From the IMG/VR virus record IMGVR_UViG_3300042691_043782, positions 1 to 24,935 of that record: 24,935 bases of DNA; one strand, given 5' to 3'. Of the stretch, positions 6,474 through 15,465 are shown one piece after another. Source of the stretch: a virus. How positions within the stretch are numbered: the first letter of the stretch is position 1; each line of letters starts with the position of its first letter. A program made the position numbers and the translations under genes. Below the pieces are notes generated by a model. The model was not told where the DNA came from. It worked only from the letters and a program-made list of their open reading frames with translations, and searched no databases.

Positions 6474-8294
6474 ATGTCAATATCAAATTTTACAGAATTT
6501 AATTTGCCCAGAAATGCTTATGCTTCGTTTGACGCGGTTAGCATGAAACAATTGATTATCAATCGATTGAAAACAGCTGAAAAATTTCAAGACATTGATT
6601 TTGAAGGTAGTAATATATCTGCGTTAGTAGACGTGATTGCATACATGTACCATGTATTGATATTTTATCTAAATCAAACTTCATCCGAAGCAACTTTTTC
6701 ACAAGCAGAATTATTTGAAAATATCAATAAGATAGTTTCTCTAATAGGATATAAGCCACATGGATACCATACGTCATCTATTACAATTAGTGAATTCACT
6801 GCTAGCTCAGATATTATTCCAGGTTCTTATCTATTGCCTAGATTTTCTTATATAAATGTAGACGGTTCAACTTATACATTTACAGAAGATGTATTTTTTG
6901 AGAAAACAAATAATGGTGATGAAAATATTGATAGTGTTACAAAAAATAATATTCTTTATCAAGGCGATGTAAAAGAATATCCTACCGAAACGGCATTGGG
7001 TGAAGCATTTGAAATCAAAACAATAACTGTTCAAGATTTGATAAACAATTCTGTTATTATTGATAATAATAATATATTTGTATTTGTTAAAGATTCAAAT
7101 ACAAATAAATGGGTTGAATGGAAAGAAGTTGATTCCGTATATGGTCAAGAAGCAACTGCTAGAGTTTTTGAAAAACGCTTTAATGAAAATTTGAATTATG
7201 AATTAAAATTTGGTAACAATGTTAATGGTAAACAATTGAATTTGGGAGACCAAATTGCAATTTATTACTTACAAAGCAAAGGATCAGCAGGGAAAATAGG
7301 GTCTAATTTATTAAATGGTAAGCAATTGTCTCTTTATAATACAAACAGATGGAATGAAATTTATAATGATATTAAAATATCTGCTGCTACAAAAATTACA
7401 TCAAATGATTTGACTTATTTAAATATCAATAATGAAACAGCATCTACAAATTTTAAAACATATGAGTCTGCTGAAGAAATTAAGAAAAATGCGCCTCTCA
7501 TGTTCATGTCACAAAATAGATGTGTAACAGTAGATGATTTTGAATCTAAAATATCATCAAAATTTTCTAATATTATTCAAACAACAAAGGTAGTAAATAA
7601 TCAAGACTATACAAAATATTATTTGAAATATTTTTATGATATAGGTTTAGAGAGACCTAATCAAGAAGAAAGAGTATTGATGAATCAGGTTTTATTTTCT
7701 GATAGTTGTGATTTTAATAATGTGTATTGCTTCATAGTTCCTAAGTATGGATCTATTATTAATGAACAAATACCATCTAGTATATCAATTTCACAAAAAC
7801 AAGCAATTGCTGAATCTTTTAGAGATATTAAATTAATAAATCAAAATATAGTAGTATGTGATCCTATATATAATGCATTTGATATTGGATTACCCTTTCC
7901 AGACGAAACAAATACTGAAGTTATAAGAGATGAAACAAAATTAAAAATTTACCGCGATCCCGCCTTTAATACATCAAAAGAATTAATTAAGAGTAATGTA
8001 TTCAGTATTATACAAGATTTTTTTGATATATCAAATAATAAATTAGGATCTCTATTAAATTTGTCTCAATTGTCACAAGATATACTAACTATACCGGGTA
8101 TTCAAAAAATTGAAACATATAGGAATAATAAAAATAATGAATTTTTCGTATCAAGAATAAATTTCGTAGTATGGAATCCGTTATATCCGGAAGTTACTCT
8201 AGAAAGCACATCACAAAATTATTCTTTGCAATATTTTCAGTTTCCGTTTTTCTATCAAATAAGTAATTTATTAAACAAAATTGAAGTAATTTAA
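6474..8294 (+). CDS. 6: gp6-like baseplate wedge protein (Baseplate_J)
   Basis: 606 residues (T4 gp6 has 660). gp6 dimers form the inner ring of the baseplate that changes from hexagon to star on contraction. Supporting features: an N-terminal helical segment of the form MKQLIINRLKTAEKFQDIDF.GSNISALVDVIAYMYHVLIFYLNQTSSEA, typical of gp6/gpJ proteins; a beta-rich middle with YELKFGNNVNGKQLNLGDQIAIYYLQSKGSAG (about 238-272), matching the 'FG-x-G-x-G-x-x-P-x-G-x-x-I-x-v-x-Y-x-x-x-x-G-x-x-G' strand pattern of Baseplate_J; then PLMFMSQNRCVTVDDFE, the conserved entry to the next domain; and a C-terminal wedge domain. It starts 2 nt after gp25 and its stop shares one base with the next ATG, so the trio is translated together. 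Confidence 0.9.
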   Translation: MSISNFTEFNLPRNAYASFDAVSMKQLIINRLKTAEKFQDIDFEGSNISALVDVIAYMYHVLIFYLNQTSSEATFSQAELFENINKIVSLIGYKPHGYHTSSITISEFTASSDIIPGSYLLPRFSYINVDGSTYTFTEDVFFEKTNNGDENIDSVTKNNILYQGDVKEYPTETALGEAFEIKTITVQDLINNSVIIDNNNIFVFVKDSNTNKWVEWKEVDSVYGQEATARVFEKRFNENLNYELKFGNNVNGKQLNLGDQIAIYYLQSKGSAGKIGSNLLNGKQLSLYNTNRWNEIYNDIKISAATKITSNDLTYLNINNETASTNFKTYESAEEIKKNAPLMFMSQNRCVTVDDFESKISSKFSNIIQTTKVVNNQDYTKYYLKYFYDIGLERPNQEERVLMNQVLFSDSCDFNNVYCFIVPKYGSIINEQIPSSISISQKQAIAESFRDIKLINQNIVVCDPIYNAFDIGLPFPDETNTEVIRDETKLKIYRDPAFNTSKELIKSNVFSIIQDFFDISNNKLGSLLNLSQLSQDILTIPGIQKIETYRNNKNNEFFVSRINFVVWNPLYPEVTLESTSQNYSLQYFQFPFFYQISNLLNKIEVI

Positions 8295-11200
8295 TGGATA
8301 CAGATTATAGATATTTAAATTTTTCTGTACTTGACTATACAAATAGTCAAATTACTTCTGGCTATACATTGCCCATAACACCATTTACATTTATACCTAA
8401 ATTTGATGCTGGTGATGGTCATGTAGTCTCTAATACTAGAATAATATGGGATTTTGGTGATGGTACTTTTAGCCGAGATATAACAGCAACACATTATTTT
8501 AAAATTCCGGGTACTTATAGTGTAAAATGTTATTTTTATGGCGCTAGCGGAATAGGATATGAATCTTCGTTTGTACAGAATATTCTTGTACGTGACTTTA
8601 TTTCAGACACTTTAGTACTTTCTGCTAAAAATAACCCTATCATTAGAACTTCTAGATATGAATGCCCCTTTTTAATATCACGTTTTAATAGTTGGCAAAC
8701 ATATAATTCATTATCCAGCGAAGGCGCATCTATTTGTTTAGAAGTATCTGGAAATTCATCGCCTATTTTAGATGTAGAAAACTATTATCTGGATAAGTAT
8801 GCTCATCTTAAACCCAGTGCAAGATTTTTGACATTGGATTATAATGAAACCCTTTCTGCTTATGATGCCATACCGGTAAAAATTATAAAGACACGTAATA
8901 ATGTGGATTTATATGTAAAAATAAATAATTTTAATGATATAGTTTTTTGTAAAAAAGATGATCCAGGTTCTGTATTGGCGGGTACTTCTGGTCAAAGTCT
9001 CATTTATTACACAGATGATACAGTAAGGACACCTGACAACAAAACTATAAAACCAGCCACTATAAGCATATATTTCGATTATAATAATTTTTATGATGTT
9101 GACAATATTAGATACAATATAAATGAAAGTTATTCTGTATTAAATGGTACCGCACATGCAACATATTCGCCTTATATTCATTATATCGAAGAATTAAATT
9201 GTGTATCATTTTCTACAAATGGTATAGACTCTGAAGGTAATTTTGATATCGCAACCTTCAAAATAGGTAAAAATAAATATCTAGGACAGAAAATACCATT
9301 CGTAGCTAAGGTAAAGGATTATGAAAATTTTACTAGTAAGGCATGGAAAAAATTTACTCTTGTAAGAGATAATGAAGATATGACCGATAATTCAATTAAA
9401 TTTTATTTGAAAGATACGGTTACCAATACAATAATACCATCAGCGTTTGATATTTACGAAGATTATGGAGAGTTTGAAAATTATGAAAGATTGGGCTTTT
9501 TTAAGGGTTATATAATACCCAAAGTAGCAAAAGATAACGTTTCACTTTGTTGTGACGTTAATTCAACTAGTGATAAATTCTTATATGTTGATACCAATCA
9601 TACAATTATCACAAACCCCCAATCAACCAGCATCTATAAATTAGACTTAGTTCACGATTATACCACTAATATATTTGATGAAATTAATACTTCAAAGAAT
9701 GTATATGATACGAAAACATTGTCTGGTATGTATGCTTCCATTATTGTTCCATCATATAAAAATGCTACCATATCACATACATATTGGGCCATAGATTCTG
9801 ATCAAGATTTAATAGCCAGACTTGAATTTGATAATAATGATGTAACTGTTGGAAAAATCCGTTTACCAGCAAACTCTTCACCTAGTCATCTAGCTGCCGA
9901 TAAACACGGTAGTGTATGGGTGACATTGTATGACAGAGTAAGTGTATGTAAAATTGATAGCACTGGGATATTTGAGTTTTTTACCGCCCCGAATTTAACC
10001 AATGTTGATTATTCAAGTAATTCATATTATATCCCAAATAGGGGCGCAGCCGGTTCGAATTCAATATTACCCGCTATAGTTGATGTTGATGTTAGGAATA
10101 ATGCATGGGTTGTATATAATTTTTCACTATCATCTTTTATATGTGTATATGACTCACAAGGAAATGTTTTAACAAATTACGAAATACCATTAAATTATAT
10201 AGGAATAGATATAATTTGTACATACGAGCAGATTACATGGATTTTATTAAAAAATAAAAATAATTTTGAAAATGATGGGCTTCTAAAAATAAATCAAGGT
10301 AGTGGCGAAACTACACTCATCCCAATAGACCATAAGGTATGGGCATTTTCATATGATACAAATAATAATTTATGGTTCATTGCTAATAAAAATGATATTT
10401 TATTAAAATCATATTTTACAGATGATGTTATATACGTGAGAACGGTAAATTCTACATCAAATATAATATCACCAGATTGCAATTTTAATGGCATAGCCTC
10501 TACAACGCAAGGTAGTTTATTAATTTTTGATTATATAGACAGTAATATAAAAATATTTAACATCAATGAATTAACCAACGATCCCAATAACGCATCCATT
10601 AAAACTATAGAACTAAATGATATTAATACAAATGGATTTTATCAAAATTTTATTAATACAAAAGGAGATCCCACCGGTTTCAAGTATATTGAAAAATTTT
10701 TATATGGAAATCCTCAATTTAGTAGGCAAGGCTGTTGTAGTAATAAATTTAATATAAATCCATTGAGCGGCACAAGCATAGCAAAATTAAATGAAAATTT
10801 TGATATGACAGCACAGATTAAGAATTTTTCATTTCAAGAAACATTAAAAGATAGTAGTGATTTATTTGATATTTTTCTAGAAAAGTGTTTGGGTTCAAAT
10901 AACGAATCACCTACCCTTTTAGGAAAAAAGATATACGAAAAAATATCTAATTTCGTAGATAATAACAGTTTTATAGATACATGTAATATAGAAAAATTAA
11001 ATTCTATTCATAAGTTATTGAATGAAAATTTATATATTTTCAATACATATAATTTTCCACCCAATATAACAAGATTACTGGATTTATTTTCTATAAAATT
11101 ATCAAAATTAAAAGGTTCGCGAAACAAATTTAATGAAAATTTTGATACCAAAGGCTACACCGAAAATTCAAATACAATTTATGGTAAGAATTTGGGTGAA

Positions 11201-11602
11201 AAATTAAATTTTTTGAATTCATTAATATCTATTAATGACGGATATATAGTAGCACATGAAAGATTTTCAGATACCTATACTTTATGCAATACAAACGTAT
11301 TAACAGCAAATTTTATAGGAGGTACTAATACATATCCACTATCATCATATACACCTTTATGGGGATGGTCTTTAGTTCTACCAAAAACATACGACAACTA
11401 CGAAATAGAGAAATATTATACCTTTTATAAATATATTTCAACTTACTCTAATGAACAATTGGAAGGCATAATAAATTGGAGTGATAAACTCACAACCATG
11501 TCAGAATCAATATCATCACAAGATGATTGGTGGAATTTAGCTGAAAATATAATTACTAGAGAATTAATGGTTGGGCTGCAATTATTGTCTTCAAATTCCT
11601 AA
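8294..11602 (+). CDS. Giant baseplate-associated protein with PKD domain and beta-propeller
   Basis: 1102 residues in the position held by gp7 in T4 (directly after gp6), but not visibly similar to it. Residues about 30-100 are a PKD/Ig-like domain with WDFGDGT (52-58) and HYFKIPGTYSV (67-77). A beta-rich middle follows. About 525-770 holds NHL/Vgb-like propeller blades, e.g. LAADKHGSVWVTLYDRVSVC, VDVRNNAWVVYNF, SYDTNNNLWFIANKN. The last 290 residues are helical and polar, with SNKFNINPLSGTS, then WGWSLVLPKTYDNYEIEKYY near the end. PKD and propeller domains usually bind protein or sugar, so it may join the wedge to the adhesins encoded downstream. It overlaps the gp6 stop by one base. It could be a gp7 replacement or a separate tail appendage protein. 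Confidence 0.72.
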   Translation: MDTDYRYLNFSVLDYTNSQITSGYTLPITPFTFIPKFDAGDGHVVSNTRIIWDFGDGTFSRDITATHYFKIPGTYSVKCYFYGASGIGYESSFVQNILVRDFISDTLVLSAKNNPIIRTSRYECPFLISRFNSWQTYNSLSSEGASICLEVSGNSSPILDVENYYLDKYAHLKPSARFLTLDYNETLSAYDAIPVKIIKTRNNVDLYVKINNFNDIVFCKKDDPGSVLAGTSGQSLIYYTDDTVRTPDNKTIKPATISIYFDYNNFYDVDNIRYNINESYSVLNGTAHATYSPYIHYIEELNCVSFSTNGIDSEGNFDIATFKIGKNKYLGQKIPFVAKVKDYENFTSKAWKKFTLVRDNEDMTDNSIKFYLKDTVTNTIIPSAFDIYEDYGEFENYERLGFFKGYIIPKVAKDNVSLCCDVNSTSDKFLYVDTNHTIITNPQSTSIYKLDLVHDYTTNIFDEINTSKNVYDTKTLSGMYASIIVPSYKNATISHTYWAIDSDQDLIARLEFDNNDVTVGKIRLPANSSPSHLAADKHGSVWVTLYDRVSVCKIDSTGIFEFFTAPNLTNVDYSSNSYYIPNRGAAGSNSILPAIVDVDVRNNAWVVYNFSLSSFICVYDSQGNVLTNYEIPLNYIGIDIICTYEQITWILLKNKNNFENDGLLKINQGSGETTLIPIDHKVWAFSYDTNNNLWFIANKNDILLKSYFTDDVIYVRTVNSTSNIISPDCNFNGIASTTQGSLLIFDYIDSNIKIFNINELTNDPNNASIKTIELNDINTNGFYQNFINTKGDPTGFKYIEKFLYGNPQFSRQGCCSNKFNINPLSGTSIAKLNENFDMTAQIKNFSFQETLKDSSDLFDIFLEKCLGSNNESPTLLGKKIYEKISNFVDNNSFIDTCNIEKLNSIHKLLNENLYIFNTYNFPPNITRLLDLFSIKLSKLKGSRNKFNENFDTKGYTENSNTIYGKNLGEKLNFLNSLISINDGYIVAHERFSDTYTLCNTNVLTANFIGGTNTYPLSSYTPLWGWSLVLPKTYDNYEIEKYYTFYKYISTYSNEQLEGIINWSDKLTTMSESISSQDDWWNLAENIITRELMVGLQLLSSNS

Positions 11603-11607
11603 AATGC

Positions 11608-11615
11608 TCTAAATA
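11608..11615 (+). promoter_or_regulatory. Late-type promoter box (TCTAAATA)
   Basis: TCTAAATA, then TTTGT, then the GTG start at 11621. The match to TATAAATA is 7 of 8 and the spacing is 5 nt, as at the other late genes. It supports the GTG as the true start, since no ATG or Shine-Dalgarno offers an alternative close by. Confidence 0.55.
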
Positions 11616-11620
11616 TTTGT

Positions 11621-14431
11621 GTGTCCACTGGTTTAAATGAACAATTGCCTTTGCCCTTTAATTCTATAACAAAAGATAGAATTAATAATGCCGCGGCTAA
11701 AGATTTTAAAGAGGCATTTTCATTTTATGATTTTTTACAAAATACGGAAATACGGTTAACATACCAACAATATAATAATGCTTATAAAAATTATTTGTTT
11801 GTATGGTCCGAAGTTAAGCGAAATAGCAGTTCTCAATCACAACAATTAATAAGAGATAGATATGTCGAATTATTAAAAGATATAAGTCTAAATTACCTAA
11901 CATTTGAAGAAAAAAGATTTTTGAAATTAGCTAATTTCAATGACGAAAATGATCTAGATATCATTATACCATTATATTCTAAAAAAATAATTGAAATATG
12001 CAAATACCATGCAGAAAAAAGAGAAAAAACAAAACATTCTGTACACAAAAATCAAGAAAGAGGTACTAAAAAATCTGTAGAAGGTGCTATCCATGATTCA
12101 CTTACAGATTATGTTTTGGTATCTGACGACCAAAATTTAGCTTATAATTTACCAAAATTAAAAATTGAAGAAATTATAAGCACATTAGATATTGAAATTG
12201 AAGAACTTATAGATGTATATACAACTTATCTAGATAATAATCCTGATGCCGGATTTGAACTATATGATACAAAGAATATTTTACGTCAAGAATTATTTAC
12301 AGCAAACACCAATAGTATAGATGGAAATATATTTTTAGATTTTGATGCCGCTACAAGAAAATATATTTTTGAAATACTGAGTATTTTTCTTAAAGAAACT
12401 GGCAGAATATTTGCAATTAATTATGACATTACGAAAGCTGATTTGAATTGTAAATCAGGTGACAAGCTTTATGAATTAATCACAAAATATAAAGACTATG
12501 CTTCAAATATTTTGGATTTAAAAAGTATACTTATAAAAAAATTTATAGGTGCTGATTTTTATTATATAAAAACCGGAGATTCAAAAAATAGCATTGAAAC
12601 AGGTAAATTATTTGAAGCGGAAAACCCTTCAGGTAATCTATTAAATAGACATTTTCCTAGTACCGCAACAATAGAAGAAAATTCACTTAAAACGTTACGA
12701 AAAATAGGATTATTTTTTAAACCAGAAAAGACAGGATTACTATATTTTTCTGTTCCTAAAAATCATTTTGAAATAGATTATTCTAAATTAGAACCAAATA
12801 AGCTTTATATATATCCAGACCCCAATAGATACGGCAATACAACTGGATTAACAAATACGCATTTTAATGATTATCCATTAATACATACACAGGATTATAC
12901 ATCTCTGATTAAAAAAATATCAGACGGGTTTTCTGAAGGCGATATATATTCCAATCCTTCAGAACAAAATTTTTATGCATATATAGCTAAAAATCAATTA
13001 TCTAATTCAAAAATACTTAATAATAAAGGCTTAGAATTAAATTTTTTATCGTTAGCTAATAAAGGTAAAATTACCAGATGGCAAAGCGATATATATGGAA
13101 ATCAATTTGCGCTTTTTGAACCGACAAAATTAAAAGAATATAAGGATGAAAGATTGACTAAAAATCAAAGCATTACCTCTTATCACAAATTTGATGGGGG
13201 TGTGTTTTTATTTGATGACGGAAATCAATTGCCCTCATTATTTTCTTCTGATAAAATTCAATGGCCCGGTTCAATTTTTAGTTCTAACTATTATTATAAT
13301 ATATTATTGGACGGCGGCGTAGGAGGCACACTTAATGGAGTGATGATTAGACCAACTTTAGGTAGCCCCATCTATGATGGATTAGATTTTAGTATACCAT
13401 CAACAAACACATTTTCATTCGAAATAAATCGCAGCTCAATTTCGTGGGATACATATACAATCATATACAATTGTGGTAGTTTTTATGATTCACTACCTGT
13501 TGAAACATCATTTACATATAGCTATATATTATCCTCTATTTTATTTGAAGATATTGACGGTGGTAATTTTATCCTTGATGAAAAATATGACGAATTTGAT
13601 AGTTCTAAAAATATTTTTTTAGACGAAGTAAAGGAAAATTGCAATACAAAAATAATCAATCTATCTTCAATTACAAAAAAAGAAATATACGTAAAAAATA
13701 TAATAGATAGAAATATTTTAAATATAAATGTTGCATTTTCTAATATTCTAAAAAAGTATAATTATAATGTATTATTATCATCCGAATTGATTTATGATCT
13801 AAAAGATTTTGGAATTTATAATGATATTCTATATATTAGAACCAAAAATTATGCTATTTTTGAGCGTTATGGATTTGACGGAAAATTCAATCCGTTAAAC
13901 ACCCCCAGTAATGCATTGAGCGGAAATTTATCTGAACCTTTCTTTTTTGAAAACAAAAACTTTGCAATTTTATGCAAAATTGATTTGCTGAGTGCTAATA
14001 ACATTAACAGCATTATTGTCCCCACAATATATAAAATATCTTATGATAATACAAATATTGAAGAGATAATTTATACATATGATAATAGTTTATCGGGATA
14101 TGATGAATTTAAAAATCCACTCCCAGTTGCGTTTACAAGAGTATCAAAACCTATTATAACATACAATTCACGAAATAAAATATATGCTATTTGTTGCACA
14201 TTATATGATAACAACAATATGCCATATTTATATAAAATATTTTTTAAATATAACAATATAGAATTAATGATTTTGAGAATAAATTTAATTTCTATGATGA
14301 AAGCCGGGTCATATACCACCATTGATTTCATTAATAATCAACATGCGTCTCTATTTAATTTCAACCCATTAAATAGTATATGTACTTTACAAACTAGTAT
14401 TGAGGGGAGCTTAGATTTTTATGGTATCTAA
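11621..14431 (+). CDS. Large virion protein of unknown function
   Basis: 936 residues starting with GTG. I do not recognise the family. The first 330 residues or so are mostly helical and charged (e.g. EEKRFLKLANFNDENDLDII, EIISTLDIEIEELIDVYTTY). From about 340 it becomes beta-rich and aromatic, with KTLRKIGLFFKPEKTGLLYF, PNKLYIYPDPNRYGN, GVFLFDDGNQLPSLF and LLDGGVGGT segments, then a Tyr/Asn-rich beta region to the end. There is no signal peptide or transmembrane segment. It lies between the gp7-position protein and a run of adhesin-like genes and has its own late box, so a baseplate-peripheral or fibre-attachment role is the best inference. The 3' end overlaps the next gene by 11 nt. Confidence 0.75.
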   Translation: MSTGLNEQLPLPFNSITKDRINNAAAKDFKEAFSFYDFLQNTEIRLTYQQYNNAYKNYLFVWSEVKRNSSSQSQQLIRDRYVELLKDISLNYLTFEEKRFLKLANFNDENDLDIIIPLYSKKIIEICKYHAEKREKTKHSVHKNQERGTKKSVEGAIHDSLTDYVLVSDDQNLAYNLPKLKIEEIISTLDIEIEELIDVYTTYLDNNPDAGFELYDTKNILRQELFTANTNSIDGNIFLDFDAATRKYIFEILSIFLKETGRIFAINYDITKADLNCKSGDKLYELITKYKDYASNILDLKSILIKKFIGADFYYIKTGDSKNSIETGKLFEAENPSGNLLNRHFPSTATIEENSLKTLRKIGLFFKPEKTGLLYFSVPKNHFEIDYSKLEPNKLYIYPDPNRYGNTTGLTNTHFNDYPLIHTQDYTSLIKKISDGFSEGDIYSNPSEQNFYAYIAKNQLSNSKILNNKGLELNFLSLANKGKITRWQSDIYGNQFALFEPTKLKEYKDERLTKNQSITSYHKFDGGVFLFDDGNQLPSLFSSDKIQWPGSIFSSNYYYNILLDGGVGGTLNGVMIRPTLGSPIYDGLDFSIPSTNTFSFEINRSSISWDTYTIIYNCGSFYDSLPVETSFTYSYILSSILFEDIDGGNFILDEKYDEFDSSKNIFLDEVKENCNTKIINLSSITKKEIYVKNIIDRNILNINVAFSNILKKYNYNVLLSSELIYDLKDFGIYNDILYIRTKNYAIFERYGFDGKFNPLNTPSNALSGNLSEPFFFENKNFAILCKIDLLSANNINSIIVPTIYKISYDNTNIEEIIYTYDNSLSGYDEFKNPLPVAFTRVSKPIITYNSRNKIYAICCTLYDNNNMPYLYKIFFKYNNIELMILRINLISMMKAGSYTTIDFINNQHASLFNFNPLNSICTLQTSIEGSLDFYGI

Positions 14432-15020
14432 TAGATTTGATATAGATTTAGCCGTTGATGGCAATGCTGGTTCCTACGTTAGTGAAACAAGAGTTATAAA
14501 TGAATTGGAATTAGAATTAAATTTGAATTTTACGATTACCAACAATGCTGATCTAATAAAGACTAAAATCATTTTTGATAAAAATATCATTATAAATGAA
14601 TTCAAAAATATAAAAAATAATTTTTTACTAAAAAAGAAAGATTCTATTTATGATATTAAAAAAGATATGCTACAAATTAGATTGTATTATAGCAATTTTA
14701 ATATATTTGAATATCTTGTGCCTCTAGTTTTTATACCACCATCTACACTCGATTATTTTGATGGGGCTATCATACAAAACGCTCAGTTTATTGATACAAA
14801 AGAAAATGACGATTTATTTTTTGTCATGAAAAACAATAAAGATCAATTATTTAATTTTAGGTCAGGATCCAATGTTGTGACATACAAAAATTATTTATCG
14901 AGTTTGTCGGCGGCAGAAGATGATATAACAAATATACTATCCGGTACATTATCAACAATACCAGCTACTACAGCAAATATATTGACTGAATTTGGCGAAT
15001 TTATAGAAGTGACTACATAG
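14421..15020 (+). CDS. Small virion protein of unknown function
   Basis: 199 residues, unrecognised. The N-terminus (NRFDIDLAVDGNAGSYVSET) leads into a beta-rich domain with alternating hydrophobics (ELELELNLNFTITNN; DMLQIRLYYSNFNIFEYLVP). The last 45 residues are Ser/Thr/Ala-rich and helix-prone (SLSAAEDDITNILSGTLSTI), similar in flavour to short linker or coiled-coil ends of fibre proteins. It starts inside the end of the previous gene (11-nt overlap) with no late box, so it is translated from the same mRNA. A GAGGGGAG stretch 11 nt upstream of the ATG is the only Shine-Dalgarno-like sequence near a start in the window, but it is also ordinary coding sequence. Confidence 0.72.
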   Translation: MVSNRFDIDLAVDGNAGSYVSETRVINELELELNLNFTITNNADLIKTKIIFDKNIIINEFKNIKNNFLLKKKDSIYDIKKDMLQIRLYYSNFNIFEYLVPLVFIPPSTLDYFDGAIIQNAQFIDTKENDDLFFVMKNNKDQLFNFRSGSNVVTYKNYLSSLSAAEDDITNILSGTLSTIPATTANILTEFGEFIEVTT

Positions 15021-15028
15021 GTTAAATA
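15021..15028 (+). promoter_or_regulatory. Late-type promoter box (GTTAAATA)
   Basis: GTTAAATA in the 13-nt gap, then ATATT, then ATG at 15034. Spacing is exactly 5 nt. It is identical in its eight bases to the gp25 box at 5982-5989. Confidence 0.58.
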
Positions 15029-15033
15029 ATATT

Positions 15034-15447
15034 ATGAGCAATGTATCTATAGATATAAAAAGTTTGCCGCCAGCTGATGACGTGGGTGATGATGATTTGA
15101 TCATTTTAGAAAAACCCAATTTTACAGCTGCCGCTCAAGCCGGTTTTTTTAAAAATTATCTAGTAAAAGAAATTTCAGAACGTATATCTGAAAATACATA
15201 TTATGCAGATGAAGCTACATTAACTTTATCTGCTGGTGAATTTAAAATAAAGGACGGCGGCATAAAAGAAGAACAATTATCGCCAGGCATTTTGTCAAGA
15301 TTAAATGGTACTACATCTACCTTATCAGGAAAAATTTCTACATATATTGACCCCATTACAGCTGTTGGTGAATACTTGGAAATGTTTTTACAGCCGGCGC
15401 CCGGTGCCGCGCCGGTAAAATACGCTATCCGAGTCTATAAAGTATAA
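15034..15447 (+). CDS. Short tail fibre/adaptor protein
   Basis: 137 residues. The N-terminus (SIDIKSLPPADDVGDDDLIILEKP) resembles the head module of short phage fibre proteins that attach to a partner. The middle FKIKDGGI, LNG and LSG elements match the fibre at 21573-22628, where FQLKNGGI, LDG and LSG occur in the same order and nearly the same spacing. The C-terminus, GEYLEMFLQ then KYAIRVYKV, resembles the ending of the 22637-23392 fibre (QFLQINIDG then RYIRLWDV). This suggests a common trimerisation or capping strand. A late box precedes it. It is probably a minor fibre or a connector; receptor binding is not shown. Confidence 0.65.
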   Translation: MSNVSIDIKSLPPADDVGDDDLIILEKPNFTAAAQAGFFKNYLVKEISERISENTYYADEATLTLSAGEFKIKDGGIKEEQLSPGILSRLNGTTSTLSGKISTYIDPITAVGEYLEMFLQPAPGAAPVKYAIRVYKV

Positions 15448-15452
15448 GATAT

Positions 15453-15460
15453 TATAAATA
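15453..15460 (+). promoter_or_regulatory. Late promoter with exact T4 consensus TATAAATA
   Basis: A perfect TATAAATA in the 18-nt gap, followed by AAAGT and the GTG start at 15466. Spacing is 5 nt. This is the best match to the T4 late consensus in an intergenic position in this window and anchors the reading of the weaker NNTAAATA boxes. Confidence 0.7.
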
Positions 15461-15465
15461 AAAGT

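Noticed and set aside
11426-11433. Exact TATAAATA inside the 1102-residue gene
   Set aside because: It encodes ordinary YKY codons, has no start codon 5-6 nt downstream and lies 190 bp before the next gene, which has its own better-placed box. It shows that the motif arises by chance in this AT-rich DNA, which is why spacing to the start was required.
14403-14409. GAGGGGAG as a Shine-Dalgarno for the 14421 gene
   Set aside because: It is coding sequence (Glu-Gly-Ser) of the overlapping gene, the spacing is long (11 nt), and no other gene in the window has such a site, so it is probably coincidental.
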